Below are positions 57,384 through 64,000 of a DNA stretch of 64,000 bases, piece after piece. The stretch is taken from assembly GCA_947445035.1 (NCBI GenBank), contig CANFCK010000001.1:176044-240043 (forward strand). The letters are read 5' to 3'. Numbering within the stretch: the first letter of the stretch is position 1; each line of letters starts with the position of its first letter. The DNA comes from Deltaproteobacteria bacterium. GTDB lineage: Bacteria; Myxococcota_A; UBA796; SXON01. The notes under the pieces are model-generated. The model was not told the origin of the DNA, searched no databases, and saw only the letters and a list, made by a program, of their open reading frames with translations. A program made the position numbers and the translations under genes.

Positions 57384-58604
57384 TTGGGGGCAGAAGCGCT
57401 GTCGTCGGCGCTGCTGGCGCTCGCCGTCATGCTGGTGACGGCGCGCATCGGGGGCGAGGTCGCGACCCGGCTCCGCCAGCCGGCGGTCCTCGGCGAGCTG
57501 GGCGGTGGCGTGCTCCTGGGCAGCCTGTCGCTCATCGGGTTCACCAGCCTCGACTGGCTCCGACACGACCCGTTGGTGGCCTTATTGGCCGAACTGGGGG
57601 TGGTGCTGCTGCTGTTTTCGGTCGGGTTGGAGTCGACACTCGGGAAGATGGCCCGCGTGGGTCGTAGCGCCGCCGCGGTCGCGCTGCTCGGGGTGGTCGC
57701 CCCCTTGGGCCTGGGCGTCGGCGTCGGCGTCCTGTTTGGCATGGACCTGCTCGTGTGCCTTTTCTTGGGCGCGATACTCACCGCCACCAGCGTGGGCATC
57801 ACCGCCCGGGTGCTCCGCGACCTCGGCGCCATCGACTCTCCAGAGGCGCGGGTCATCCTCGGAGCCGCGGTGATCGACGACGTGCTCGGTCTGGGGCTGT
57901 TGGCGGTTTTGACCGCGGTCATCGCCGCGACGGAGGGGGGGGGCAGCATTCAGCTCGGGCCGGTCCTGGGGATCGGGGCGCGGGCCATCGGCTTTCTTGT
58001 CGGCGCCGTGCTCGTGGGCGTCTACGTGGTTCCGCGGGTGCTCGCCCGCCTTGCGACGATGCGCGGGACCGGGGTGATGTTGGGCTTTACGCTCGCCTTC
58101 TGTTTCGCCATGGCGTGGGCGGCAGCACGCGCGGGACTGGCGCCGATCGTCGGGGCGTTCGCCGCCGGATTGGTCCTGGAAGCGGCCCACTACCAGCCCT
58201 TTGCCGAGCGCGAGCCTCGGCAGGTCGAGGACCTTGTGGAGCCGATCGTGCACATGCTCGCTCCCATCTTTTTCGTACGGGTCGGTCTCGAGGTCGATCT
58301 CGCCCAGCTGGCGAGTCCCCCGGTACTTGCGCTGGGGCTCGCGCTCACCGCCGCCGCCGTGCTCGGAAAAGCGGCGTGCATGGCCGGCGTGCTCGACCGC
58401 TCGATCGGTCGGCTGACGGTCGCCGTAGGCATGGTCCCCCGCGGCGAGGTGGGGCTGGTCTTCGCCGCGACCGGCGCGGGCCTTTTGTATCAGGGCCGTC
58501 CGCTGATCGACGCCCCCACGTTCTCCGCCGTGGTGCTCATGGTGATGGTGACCACCGCGATCACCCCCGCGCTGTTGAGCTGGGCGATGCGCCGGGCGCG
58601 CTGA
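57384..58604 (+). CDS. Cation:proton antiporter, CPA2 family
   Basis: About 406 residues; TTG at 57384 is chosen, with CTG at 57378 (overlapping the queE stop) an alternative. Twelve to thirteen helices and the CPA2 motifs: the unwound helix near GAILTATSVGITARVLRDLG, the paired acidic residues in GAAVIDDVLGLGLL, and the late FFVRVGLEVDLAQL and GMVPRGEVGLVFA. No RCK/TrkA domain. Inner membrane Na+(K+)/H+ exchanger. Confidence 0.92.
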   Translation: MGAEALSSALLALAVMLVTARIGGEVATRLRQPAVLGELGGGVLLGSLSLIGFTSLDWLRHDPLVALLAELGVVLLLFSVGLESTLGKMARVGRSAAAVALLGVVAPLGLGVGVGVLFGMDLLVCLFLGAILTATSVGITARVLRDLGAIDSPEARVILGAAVIDDVLGLGLLAVLTAVIAATEGGGSIQLGPVLGIGARAIGFLVGAVLVGVYVVPRVLARLATMRGTGVMLGFTLAFCFAMAWAAARAGLAPIVGAFAAGLVLEAAHYQPFAEREPRQVEDLVEPIVHMLAPIFFVRVGLEVDLAQLASPPVLALGLALTAAAVLGKAACMAGVLDRSIGRLTVAVGMVPRGEVGLVFAATGAGLLYQGRPLIDAPTFSAVVLMVMVTTAITPALLSWAMRRAR

Positions 58605-58620
58605 CCGGCTACCCGGCGGC

Positions 58621-59322
58621 ATGGCCGGTCCCGCGCCCATCATCACCGGCTACCAGGGCCAGTCCCTGCCGTTCCGCCTCACCACGCCGCTCAACGCGCC
58701 GGCAGGCGTCGGCGTCGTTTTTCCAGGCGCCGCCTACTCCCAAGACCGCCCCCTGTGCGCCACGACGCGCGATGTGTTGGCCGGCGTCGGCCTCGAGGTC
58801 TTCTTGCCCGAGCGCTACTACGGGATGGACCCGGCGCTCTCGGCGCTGACCGGGGAAGCGCGCGAGGCCTGCATCGCCACGGACAGCGGCGCCTTCGCCC
58901 GCGTGGCGTTCGAGCGCGCGGCGGGCAGGCCGGTCATCCTGGCGGGAAAGTCCTTGGGCACCTCGGCGATCGCCCATGCCTGCATTCAGGTGCCCGATCT
59001 CGCAGCGGGCGCTTCAATCTGGCTCACTCCGCTGTGGAAGGACGAAGCGGTGTTCAACACCATCGCAGCCGCCGGGGCGCGCGCGTTCGTGTTCATCGGC
59101 AGCGCCGACCCGCAGTGGGACACCAGCTTGTTGGAGATGCTCCAAAAGAAGGCGATGCGGGTGGCGAAGTCGCTGCCTGTCGTCGTGGTGGTGGAGGGTG
59201 CGGACCACAGCATGACCGTCGCGGGCAACGCCGCGGCCACCGCGCGCGCCCTGGTGGACCTCAAGCCGGCGCTCGCAGCGTTCGTTGCCGGCGTGATGAG
59301 GCCGACGGCGCCTACGTTGTAG
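58621..59322 (+). CDS. Alpha/beta hydrolase family protein
   Basis: 233 residues. Nucleophile elbow GKSLGT with Ser111, candidate acid in FIGSADPQWD, and candidate base His in EGADHSM near residue 198. A short N-terminal region (GYQGQSLPFRLTTPLNAPAG) precedes the core. Small cytoplasmic hydrolase; substrate unknown. It follows the antiporter by 16 bases and its end overlaps the minus-strand methyltransferase by 11 bases. Confidence 0.75.
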   Translation: MAGPAPIITGYQGQSLPFRLTTPLNAPAGVGVVFPGAAYSQDRPLCATTRDVLAGVGLEVFLPERYYGMDPALSALTGEAREACIATDSGAFARVAFERAAGRPVILAGKSLGTSAIAHACIQVPDLAAGASIWLTPLWKDEAVFNTIAAAGARAFVFIGSADPQWDTSLLEMLQKKAMRVAKSLPVVVVVEGADHSMTVAGNAAATARALVDLKPALAAFVAGVMRPTAPTL

Positions 59323-60163
59323 CGCCTTTGCGGGCGACCACCACCAGCGACGAGGGCCCTCCCGACCACCGCCAGGGAAGCTGATGAACCGCCCGGCCGA
59401 GCCAAGTCCCGACGGAGTTTTCGGCGAGGAGCGGCCTCGCCCGCGAGAACGGCGCGAGGGGCGGGTCCGCGCTGCGGGCGACCAGCCCCGCGTCCGCGAT
59501 CCAGCTGAGCACGGCCTCGGGGGAGTAGCCCCCATGCAGCGGCGGCAGCCCGTCGGCGGTCGGCAAGGCGGGGGGCGCCCATCCTGTCCGCACTTGCGCC
59601 ACCACCCAGCCTTTCGGCTTCAGGCACGAGCCGGCGACGCGGAGCGCGGCCACGGGATTGCCGCTGGACTCAAGGGTGCCCAAGAAAAGAGCCACGTCGA
59701 CGGTCCCGGGTCCGACCGGGGGTCGGAAAAGGTTGGCGCGCGCGAAGGTCACCGACGGAATTTCGGCGCGGCGACGGAACGCCTCGGCCCGTAGGAGCCC
59801 GGTCATGGCGAGGTCCAGACCCAGCACCTCGCGCCCGGCGAGCCCCAGAAAGCAGGAAGTCCTGCCCGCCCCGCAGCCAAGGTCCAGCACGCGCGCGTCG
59901 GCCGCGAGCTCGTCGTCGAGCGCCGCCCGCAGTGCATCCGCGCGACCGCTGCTGGCGAGCGTCTCTGCCGACTCATCGGGGCGCCAGACGTCGGTGGGGT
60001 GCTCCTCGTACCAGCTGCGAACGCTGGAGGTCAGCCCCGGGTCTTCCCCGCGGTCGGGCGCGGTAACGTAGAGGTCAGGCACGCCGCCGGTCTCCGTCCA
60101 ATCACGACGGCATTCGCACCGACCCGCATCGAAGGATCGACCGCACTCTGGGCACGCCAACAC
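59312..60163 (-). CDS. SAM-dependent methyltransferase with N-terminal zinc knuckle
   Basis: 283 residues. N-terminal four-cysteine knuckle (LACPECGRSFDAGRCECRRDW; C4, C7, C16, C18). The class I methyltransferase motif I is VLDLGCGAGRTSCFLGLAGREV, with later motif LFLGTLESSGNPVAALR and the tail VVVARKGATT. The knuckle in front resembles the UbiE/menaquinone-type or rRNA methyltransferase arrangement with a short zinc ribbon. Substrate unknown. Its end overlaps the convergent hydrolase gene. Confidence 0.82.
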   Translation of the reverse strand: MLACPECGRSFDAGRCECRRDWTETGGVPDLYVTAPDRGEDPGLTSSVRSWYEEHPTDVWRPDESAETLASSGRADALRAALDDELAADARVLDLGCGAGRTSCFLGLAGREVLGLDLAMTGLLRAEAFRRRAEIPSVTFARANLFRPPVGPGTVDVALFLGTLESSGNPVAALRVAGSCLKPKGWVVAQVRTGWAPPALPTADGLPPLHGGYSPEAVLSWIADAGLVARSADPPLAPFSRARPLLAENSVGTWLGRAVHQLPWRWSGGPSSLVVVARKGATT

Positions 60164-60218
60164 CGGCTCCGCTTAGCGCGCTGCATCGTGGTAGGTGGCG
60201 CGCCTTCTGGGGATTCTG

Positions 60219-61130
60219 ATGGGTATCGAGAGCCGCTTCATCTGGATGGATGGGAAATTGGTCCCATTCGACGACGCGAAGGTCCACGTGCTGTCCCACA
60301 CGCTCCACTACGGCCTCGGCGTCTTCGAGGGCATCCGCAGCTACAAGCAGGCGGACGGATCGGGCGGCGTCTTCAAGCTCGACGAACACATCCGCCGGCT
60401 CAGCGACAGCGCCAAGATGTGCCGGATGGAGATCCCCTTCAGCCGCGACCAGATTCGCGCGGCCTGCCTCGAAACGCTCATCGCCAACGACATGCCGGAG
60501 GCGTACATCCGGCCGATTGTCTACTTCGGCATGGGCAAGATGGGTCTCGGCGCGCGGGACAATCAGGTGCACTTGTCGATCGCGGTGTGGGACTGGGGCA
60601 AGTACCTGGGCGCCGACGGCATCGAAAACGGCATCCGCGTCCAGACCAGCACCTTCACCCGCCACCATGTCAACAGCAATCTCCAGCGCGCCAAGGTCAT
60701 CGGTCACTACGTCAACAGCATCCTCGCCCGCTATGAGGCGAACGATAACGGTTACGACGAGGCGATCATGCTGGACGGCTCTGGCTACGTGGCCGAGGGC
60801 ACCGGTGAGAACCTGTTCGTGGCCCGTGATGGCGTCGTGAAGACCCCGCCGGTGGTGAACATCCTCGGCGGCATCACCCGGCGCACGGTCATCGACATTC
60901 TCAAGGCCGACAAGGTCCCGGTGTACGAGATGCACTTCGGCCGGGATGCGCTCTACGTTGGCGACGAGGTCTTCCTCACCGGAACGGCCGCCGAGGTCAC
61001 CCCCGTCCGCGAGGTGGACCGCCGCGAGGTCGGGAAGCCGGGGCCGATCACCCGGCGGGTGCAGGAAGTGTACGAGGCGGGCGTGCACGGGCAGGTTGAC
61101 TGGATGCGGCCCTTCGTCACCCGGTTCTAG
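60219..61130 (+). CDS. ilvE: Branched-chain amino acid aminotransferase
   Basis: 303 residues from the ATG at 60219 (GGGGA just upstream); an upstream in-frame start adds only eight residues. Class IV PLP aminotransferase: HYGLGVFEGIRSYKQADG, the PLP lysine in NLQRAKVIGHYVNSILARYE, EAIMLDGSGYVAEGTGENLF and the phosphate-binding TRRTVIDI. Interconverts leucine, isoleucine and valine with their 2-oxo acids. Cytoplasmic. Confidence 0.95.
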   Translation: MGIESRFIWMDGKLVPFDDAKVHVLSHTLHYGLGVFEGIRSYKQADGSGGVFKLDEHIRRLSDSAKMCRMEIPFSRDQIRAACLETLIANDMPEAYIRPIVYFGMGKMGLGARDNQVHLSIAVWDWGKYLGADGIENGIRVQTSTFTRHHVNSNLQRAKVIGHYVNSILARYEANDNGYDEAIMLDGSGYVAEGTGENLFVARDGVVKTPPVVNILGGITRRTVIDILKADKVPVYEMHFGRDALYVGDEVFLTGTAAEVTPVREVDRREVGKPGPITRRVQEVYEAGVHGQVDWMRPFVTRF

Positions 61131-61325
61131 GCGGCCAGGCTGATTGGCCAGGCAGGTAGGCGTTTCAACGCCGACGCTGGCAGCGCTGGAACAGGAAGGT
61201 CGGGGCACTCTCTATTGATGAGGTGGTGACGCCGCGAACGCGCCGCCGGGCCCGGACTTGATCGAGTTCCCCGGCCGCCTGCGCGTCGTGTTGGAAGGGC
61301 GGAGCCTCTGCGAGATCTCGCCCCG
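61131..61325. other. Gap with no supported gene
   Basis: 195 bases downstream of ilvE. A weak GGCCA-x7-TGGCC hairpin (61131-61149) lacks a T run. No convincing coding sequence or promoter was seen. Confidence 0.35.
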
Positions 61326-61850
61326 TTGTCCCCCGCCGAGACGGCGCTGCAGTGGTCCCCTGCGGCTCTGGCGTCTGGGGATGATGCGGGCGCCAACCTC
61401 GTGGTCCGCCAGGCCTCACTCGTCGCGGGCGTGCACCGGGCCGGTCGCGCCGACAACCTGCCCGATGCATGGGGTGTACTCGTGCTCGAGCGGGTGCTTC
61501 GGGCGCGCGGCGTGGACCCTGGTCGCGTCCGGGGCTACTTCGGCTGGGCGATGGACGTCAGATCCGCCCTGGATGGCGATGGCGACGTTGACCTCCCCGT
61601 CGGCGCCCCGCAGGCAGGGGTCGGCGGTGGCGCGTGGTTGTTCACCGGCCCGCTCGACGCGGGTGCGCTCGATGACACCACCGGCTGCGCCGCGGTCTTC
61701 AGCGACACCTCGGTGGACGCCGGAATCGGAGGCTCCGTGGGCCTCGTCGACCTCGACAACGACGGGCTCGCGGAGGTGCTCACCGGTGGCGCGATCTTGT
61801 CCGGCTATGGCGGCGGAGGGGTGGCGATCTACTCGCCCGAGGGGCTGTAG
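61326..61850 (+). pseudogene. FG-GAP repeat fragment
   Basis: From the TTG at 61326, 174 residues. The second half has FG-GAP/VCBS loops (GYFGWAMDVRSALDGDGDVD, PVGAPQAGVGGG, LVDLDNDGLAEVLTGGAILS), but there is no signal peptide, only two loops remain, and the first 80 residues do not match the family. It looks like a decayed end of an integrin-like lipoprotein. It might also be a small intact gene with a non-canonical start. Confidence 0.45.
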
Positions 61851-61928
61851 CGAACATAATTCCTCACGACGGCGAGGGCAGCCTGTGCCCCCGCTCTATG
61901 ATACCCTCGCCTTCCGCCGCTGAGCTCG

Positions 61929-64000
61929 ATGCCGATCCGCCCACCGAACCTCGACGACCGTCGCTACGAGGACCTGCTCCGCGAAGCGCGGGCGCTCATT
62001 CCCCAGTACACGCCGGAGTGGACCAACCTCTCGGACTCTGACCCGGGCATGACGCTCGTCCAGCTTTTCGCGTGGATGACGGAAATGGTGATCTTCCGGC
62101 TCAACCAGGTGCCGGACAAGACCTACATCCACTTCCTCAATTTCATCGGGGAAACACGAAAAGGCGCCCGGCCGGCCTCGGCGCCGGTCACCCTGACTCT
62201 ACGCGGGGACGGCGGAATCGACCTGCCGCCCTATGCGCGCTGCGCCACGCGGCAACGGGAAGACTCGACGGCCGTCGACTTCGTCACGGTTGCCGGGCTC
62301 TCCGTGCACTCGGCCACGATCACCAGGATCATGGCGGTTCGTGGCGGTCAACGCCCGGCTGTCCGCGAGATTCCGTTCTCCAATCTGCGAGACAATCCCA
62401 GCGCACTGTTGTTTGGCGGGGGGCGCGGCGTCGATCTTTTCGAGCTCGATCCTGTTGATTACGGCCCCGACGCCTATACTCCGGACCAGTTCCTCTACGT
62501 CAGCCACGAAGACTTGCGGCTGATGAACATCGAGCCCGACGGCGAACGTCCGCTGGGGCGGCTCCGGGTGCGCCGCAGCACCACCGACGGCGACAACCTC
62601 AGCGTAGCGGCCTTCTTCCAGTGGGAATACCCCAGCGCCGGCGGGTGGGTCCCGGTCACGACTGACCTCGATCCCGAAGAGAGCCTCGGCCTCCCGGAAA
62701 CCACGATCGTGTCGGCGCTTCCGGGCATCACCACCGTCGATCACTTCGGCGAGAACACACCGTTCGCGCTACCCGAACCAGTTGCGAACACGACGTGGTG
62801 GATCCGCGGCCGGCTCGACTACGAACGCTGGCTGGCGGGCCGCATGCTCCAGGACCTGGAGATCACCTGGCGGGACGACCGCGGCGGCGAAGAACGCCCG
62901 ATCAACAACTGGGAAGTGCGCGCCACCGGCCGCACGCTCGAGCTTTTCCTCCAGGACGTCCCTCCCATCCGGGGTGGGTGGGTCATCCGCTTTGCGCTCG
63001 TCGATCGCGGGGTTCCCGCGGGGCGAAACGGGTATCTGCCCCGGTACCGCTGGTACTACCGGCGCGGCGAAGGTTGGGAGGAGATTCCCCGCGAGCGGGT
63101 CCGCACCGAAGGCACGGTGGTGCTCATCACCGGCCCGCTCACCGACCTGTCCACCGACGGCTACAACCTGCGCGCCGAGCGGATCGAGACGGTCTTCCTC
63201 CAGGGCTTCATCCCCGAGTTGGAGCTGGAGCTCACTTGGGTGCGCCCCATCGAGCTGTCGCTCTTCTGCGGCGACGACCCGCGCCGGTTGGAGCCGCTGC
63301 TGGTCGACGAAGGCCCGTGGTCCCCGTTCCAGCTCGCGGCGATGATGCCGCCGACCATCGGGCGGAAATTCTACATCGGCAGCGATCTCTTCGAGAATCG
63401 TAAGCAGGAGCCGATCATCGTCGAGCTCGACGTGGTCTTCGAGATGAACGGCACGGTCATTCCGGAGCCGACCGAGCTGTACCTGTTGCAGCTGACCTAC
63501 CGGGCCGACGACAACTGGCGCGTCGTCTGGTCGGAAAACAAGGTCTACACCAGCTTTACCTTCGCCGACCTCGACGGTACGGCGGGCGACAAGAAGGCGC
63601 GGGTCACCGGGCCGCGGACCCTCACCCTGGTGCTCGACCCGAAGGCCCAGCTCAAGGGGCTGGCGCGTCACGAAATCGACGGGCGCGAAAGCACGTGGCT
63701 TCGCTTTGAGCTCGTGAAATCCTCGCTCACCGGGCAGGACGAGAAGAAAGTACAGCATCCCATCGTGCCCAAGATCCTGGCGGTGCGCCTCGGCGTGCAG
63801 TCGGCGGTCGGCGCCAAGACCTACGACCAGCCGATGCCGGGCCCCCGCATGGCGCAGGTCGACGATCGCCCCGAGAATCCTCGCCTCACCCGCGCGCTCA
63901 CCCGCGCCGTCGGTCGCCTCGGTGAGTTCTACCCTTTCTTCCCCTTCGTCGAGATCAAGGAAGAAAACCAGGCGCTCTACCTTCAGTTCGACAAGCCGCT
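61929..64000 (+). CDS. Baseplate J-like protein of a contractile injection system, 3'-incomplete
   Basis: Runs off the window end with no stop; 690 codons visible. The ATG at 61929 gives MPIRPPNLDDRRYEDLLREA, then ARALIPQYTPEWTNLSDSDP and GMTLVQLFAWMTEMVIFRLN, the conserved N-terminus of putative baseplate assembly (gpJ/gp6-like) proteins of eCIS clusters such as Afp/PVC. Later segments (VPDKTYIHFLNFIG, RAERIETVFLQGFIPELELE) also fit. It would form the baseplate wedge around the hub. The neighbouring tail-sheath, tube, spike and AAA genes should lie downstream of the window. A TATGAT-like -10 sits at 61897-61902. Confidence 0.85.
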   Translation, partial: MPIRPPNLDDRRYEDLLREARALIPQYTPEWTNLSDSDPGMTLVQLFAWMTEMVIFRLNQVPDKTYIHFLNFIGETRKGARPASAPVTLTLRGDGGIDLPPYARCATRQREDSTAVDFVTVAGLSVHSATITRIMAVRGGQRPAVREIPFSNLRDNPSALLFGGGRGVDLFELDPVDYGPDAYTPDQFLYVSHEDLRLMNIEPDGERPLGRLRVRRSTTDGDNLSVAAFFQWEYPSAGGWVPVTTDLDPEESLGLPETTIVSALPGITTVDHFGENTPFALPEPVANTTWWIRGRLDYERWLAGRMLQDLEITWRDDRGGEERPINNWEVRATGRTLELFLQDVPPIRGGWVIRFALVDRGVPAGRNGYLPRYRWYYRRGEGWEEIPRERVRTEGTVVLITGPLTDLSTDGYNLRAERIETVFLQGFIPELELELTWVRPIELSLFCGDDPRRLEPLLVDEGPWSPFQLAAMMPPTIGRKFYIGSDLFENRKQEPIIVELDVVFEMNGTVIPEPTELYLLQLTYRADDNWRVVWSENKVYTSFTFADLDGTAGDKKARVTGPRTLTLVLDPKAQLKGLARHEIDGRESTWLRFELVKSSLTGQDEKKVQHPIVPKILAVRLGVQSAVGAKTYDQPMPGPRMAQVDDRPENPRLTRALTRAVGRLGEFYPFFPFVEIKEENQALYLQFDKP

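Noticed and set aside
61897..61902. TATGAT as the promoter of the baseplate gene
   Set aside because: A -10 match alone, with no -35 at the right distance; noted only as a possibility in the gene entry.

Overview
The window is a GC-rich, densely packed bacterial chromosome segment with no rRNA, tRNA or CRISPR array that I could see. Gram-negative markers are plentiful: an AcrB-type RND pump, a TamA/TamB pair and about a dozen lipoproteins. Several of the lipoproteins carry Asp-Thr-Gly linkers, MopE-type repeats or FG-GAP/VCBS propellers. Together with VIT/VWA and DUF1501 proteins and frequent GTG, TTG and even CTG starts, this suggests a Myxococcota (deltaproteobacterial) genome. That placement is inference; no marker tree could be built.

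Layout. 1-0.7 kb: C-terminal part of a VWA-like exported protein. 0.7-3.5 kb: pntA1-pntA2-pntB transhydrogenase (minus). 3.6-7.9 kb: secreted or lipid-anchored proteins (small lipoprotein, propeller lipoprotein, TPM-like protein, MopE/beta-helix lipoprotein). 8.0-11.5 kb: a reverse-transsulfuration operon (CBS-like, cystathionine lyase/synthase, YfeX-like DyP peroxidase) in which the CBS homologue lacks the PLP lysine. 12.2-17.6 kb: a complete isc operon on the minus strand, merR-iscS-iscU-iscA-hscB-hscA-fdx. Its regulator is a four-Cys MerR protein, not IscR, and a matching dyad lies just upstream. 17.6-18.4 kb: the scar of a type I restriction island (broken hsdR end, RhuM fragment). 18.5-24.3 kb: pyrD-rhodanese, threonine aldolase, gpmI, ABC-F ATPase. 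24.3-28.2 kb: a frameshifted lipoprotein, a polytopic membrane protein and a VCBS lipoprotein. 28.2-31.0 kb: a MerR regulator coupled to a VIT/VWA protein behind a probably leaderless promoter. 31.2-31.5 kb: a TetR remnant. 31.5-35.2 kb: a DUF1501 / CXXCH protein / lipoprotein operon. 35.3-36.7 kb: asnS. 36.7-39.8 kb: a flavoprotein, ferritin-like and lipocalin-like cassette. 39.9-50.3 kb: RND pump and adaptor, divergent from tamA-tamB. 50.6-56.7 kb: exported proteins of unknown function. 56.7-61.1 kb: queE, a cation:proton antiporter, an alpha/beta hydrolase, a methyltransferase, ilvE. 61.3-64.0 kb: an FG-GAP fragment, then the first 2 kb of a baseplate-J-like gene of a contractile injection system (eCIS) that runs off the end.

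The genes work as short, tightly coupled operons. Many junctions overlap as NTGA or TGATG, which implies translational coupling. Most annotated starts outside the housekeeping genes were chosen from signal peptides, lipoboxes or these overlaps.

The most unusual points are the lysine-less CBS homologue, the MerR-controlled isc operon with its own operator, the extracytoplasmic flavin/ferritin/lipocalin cassette, the MerR-VIT/VWA module, and the left edge of an eCIS locus.
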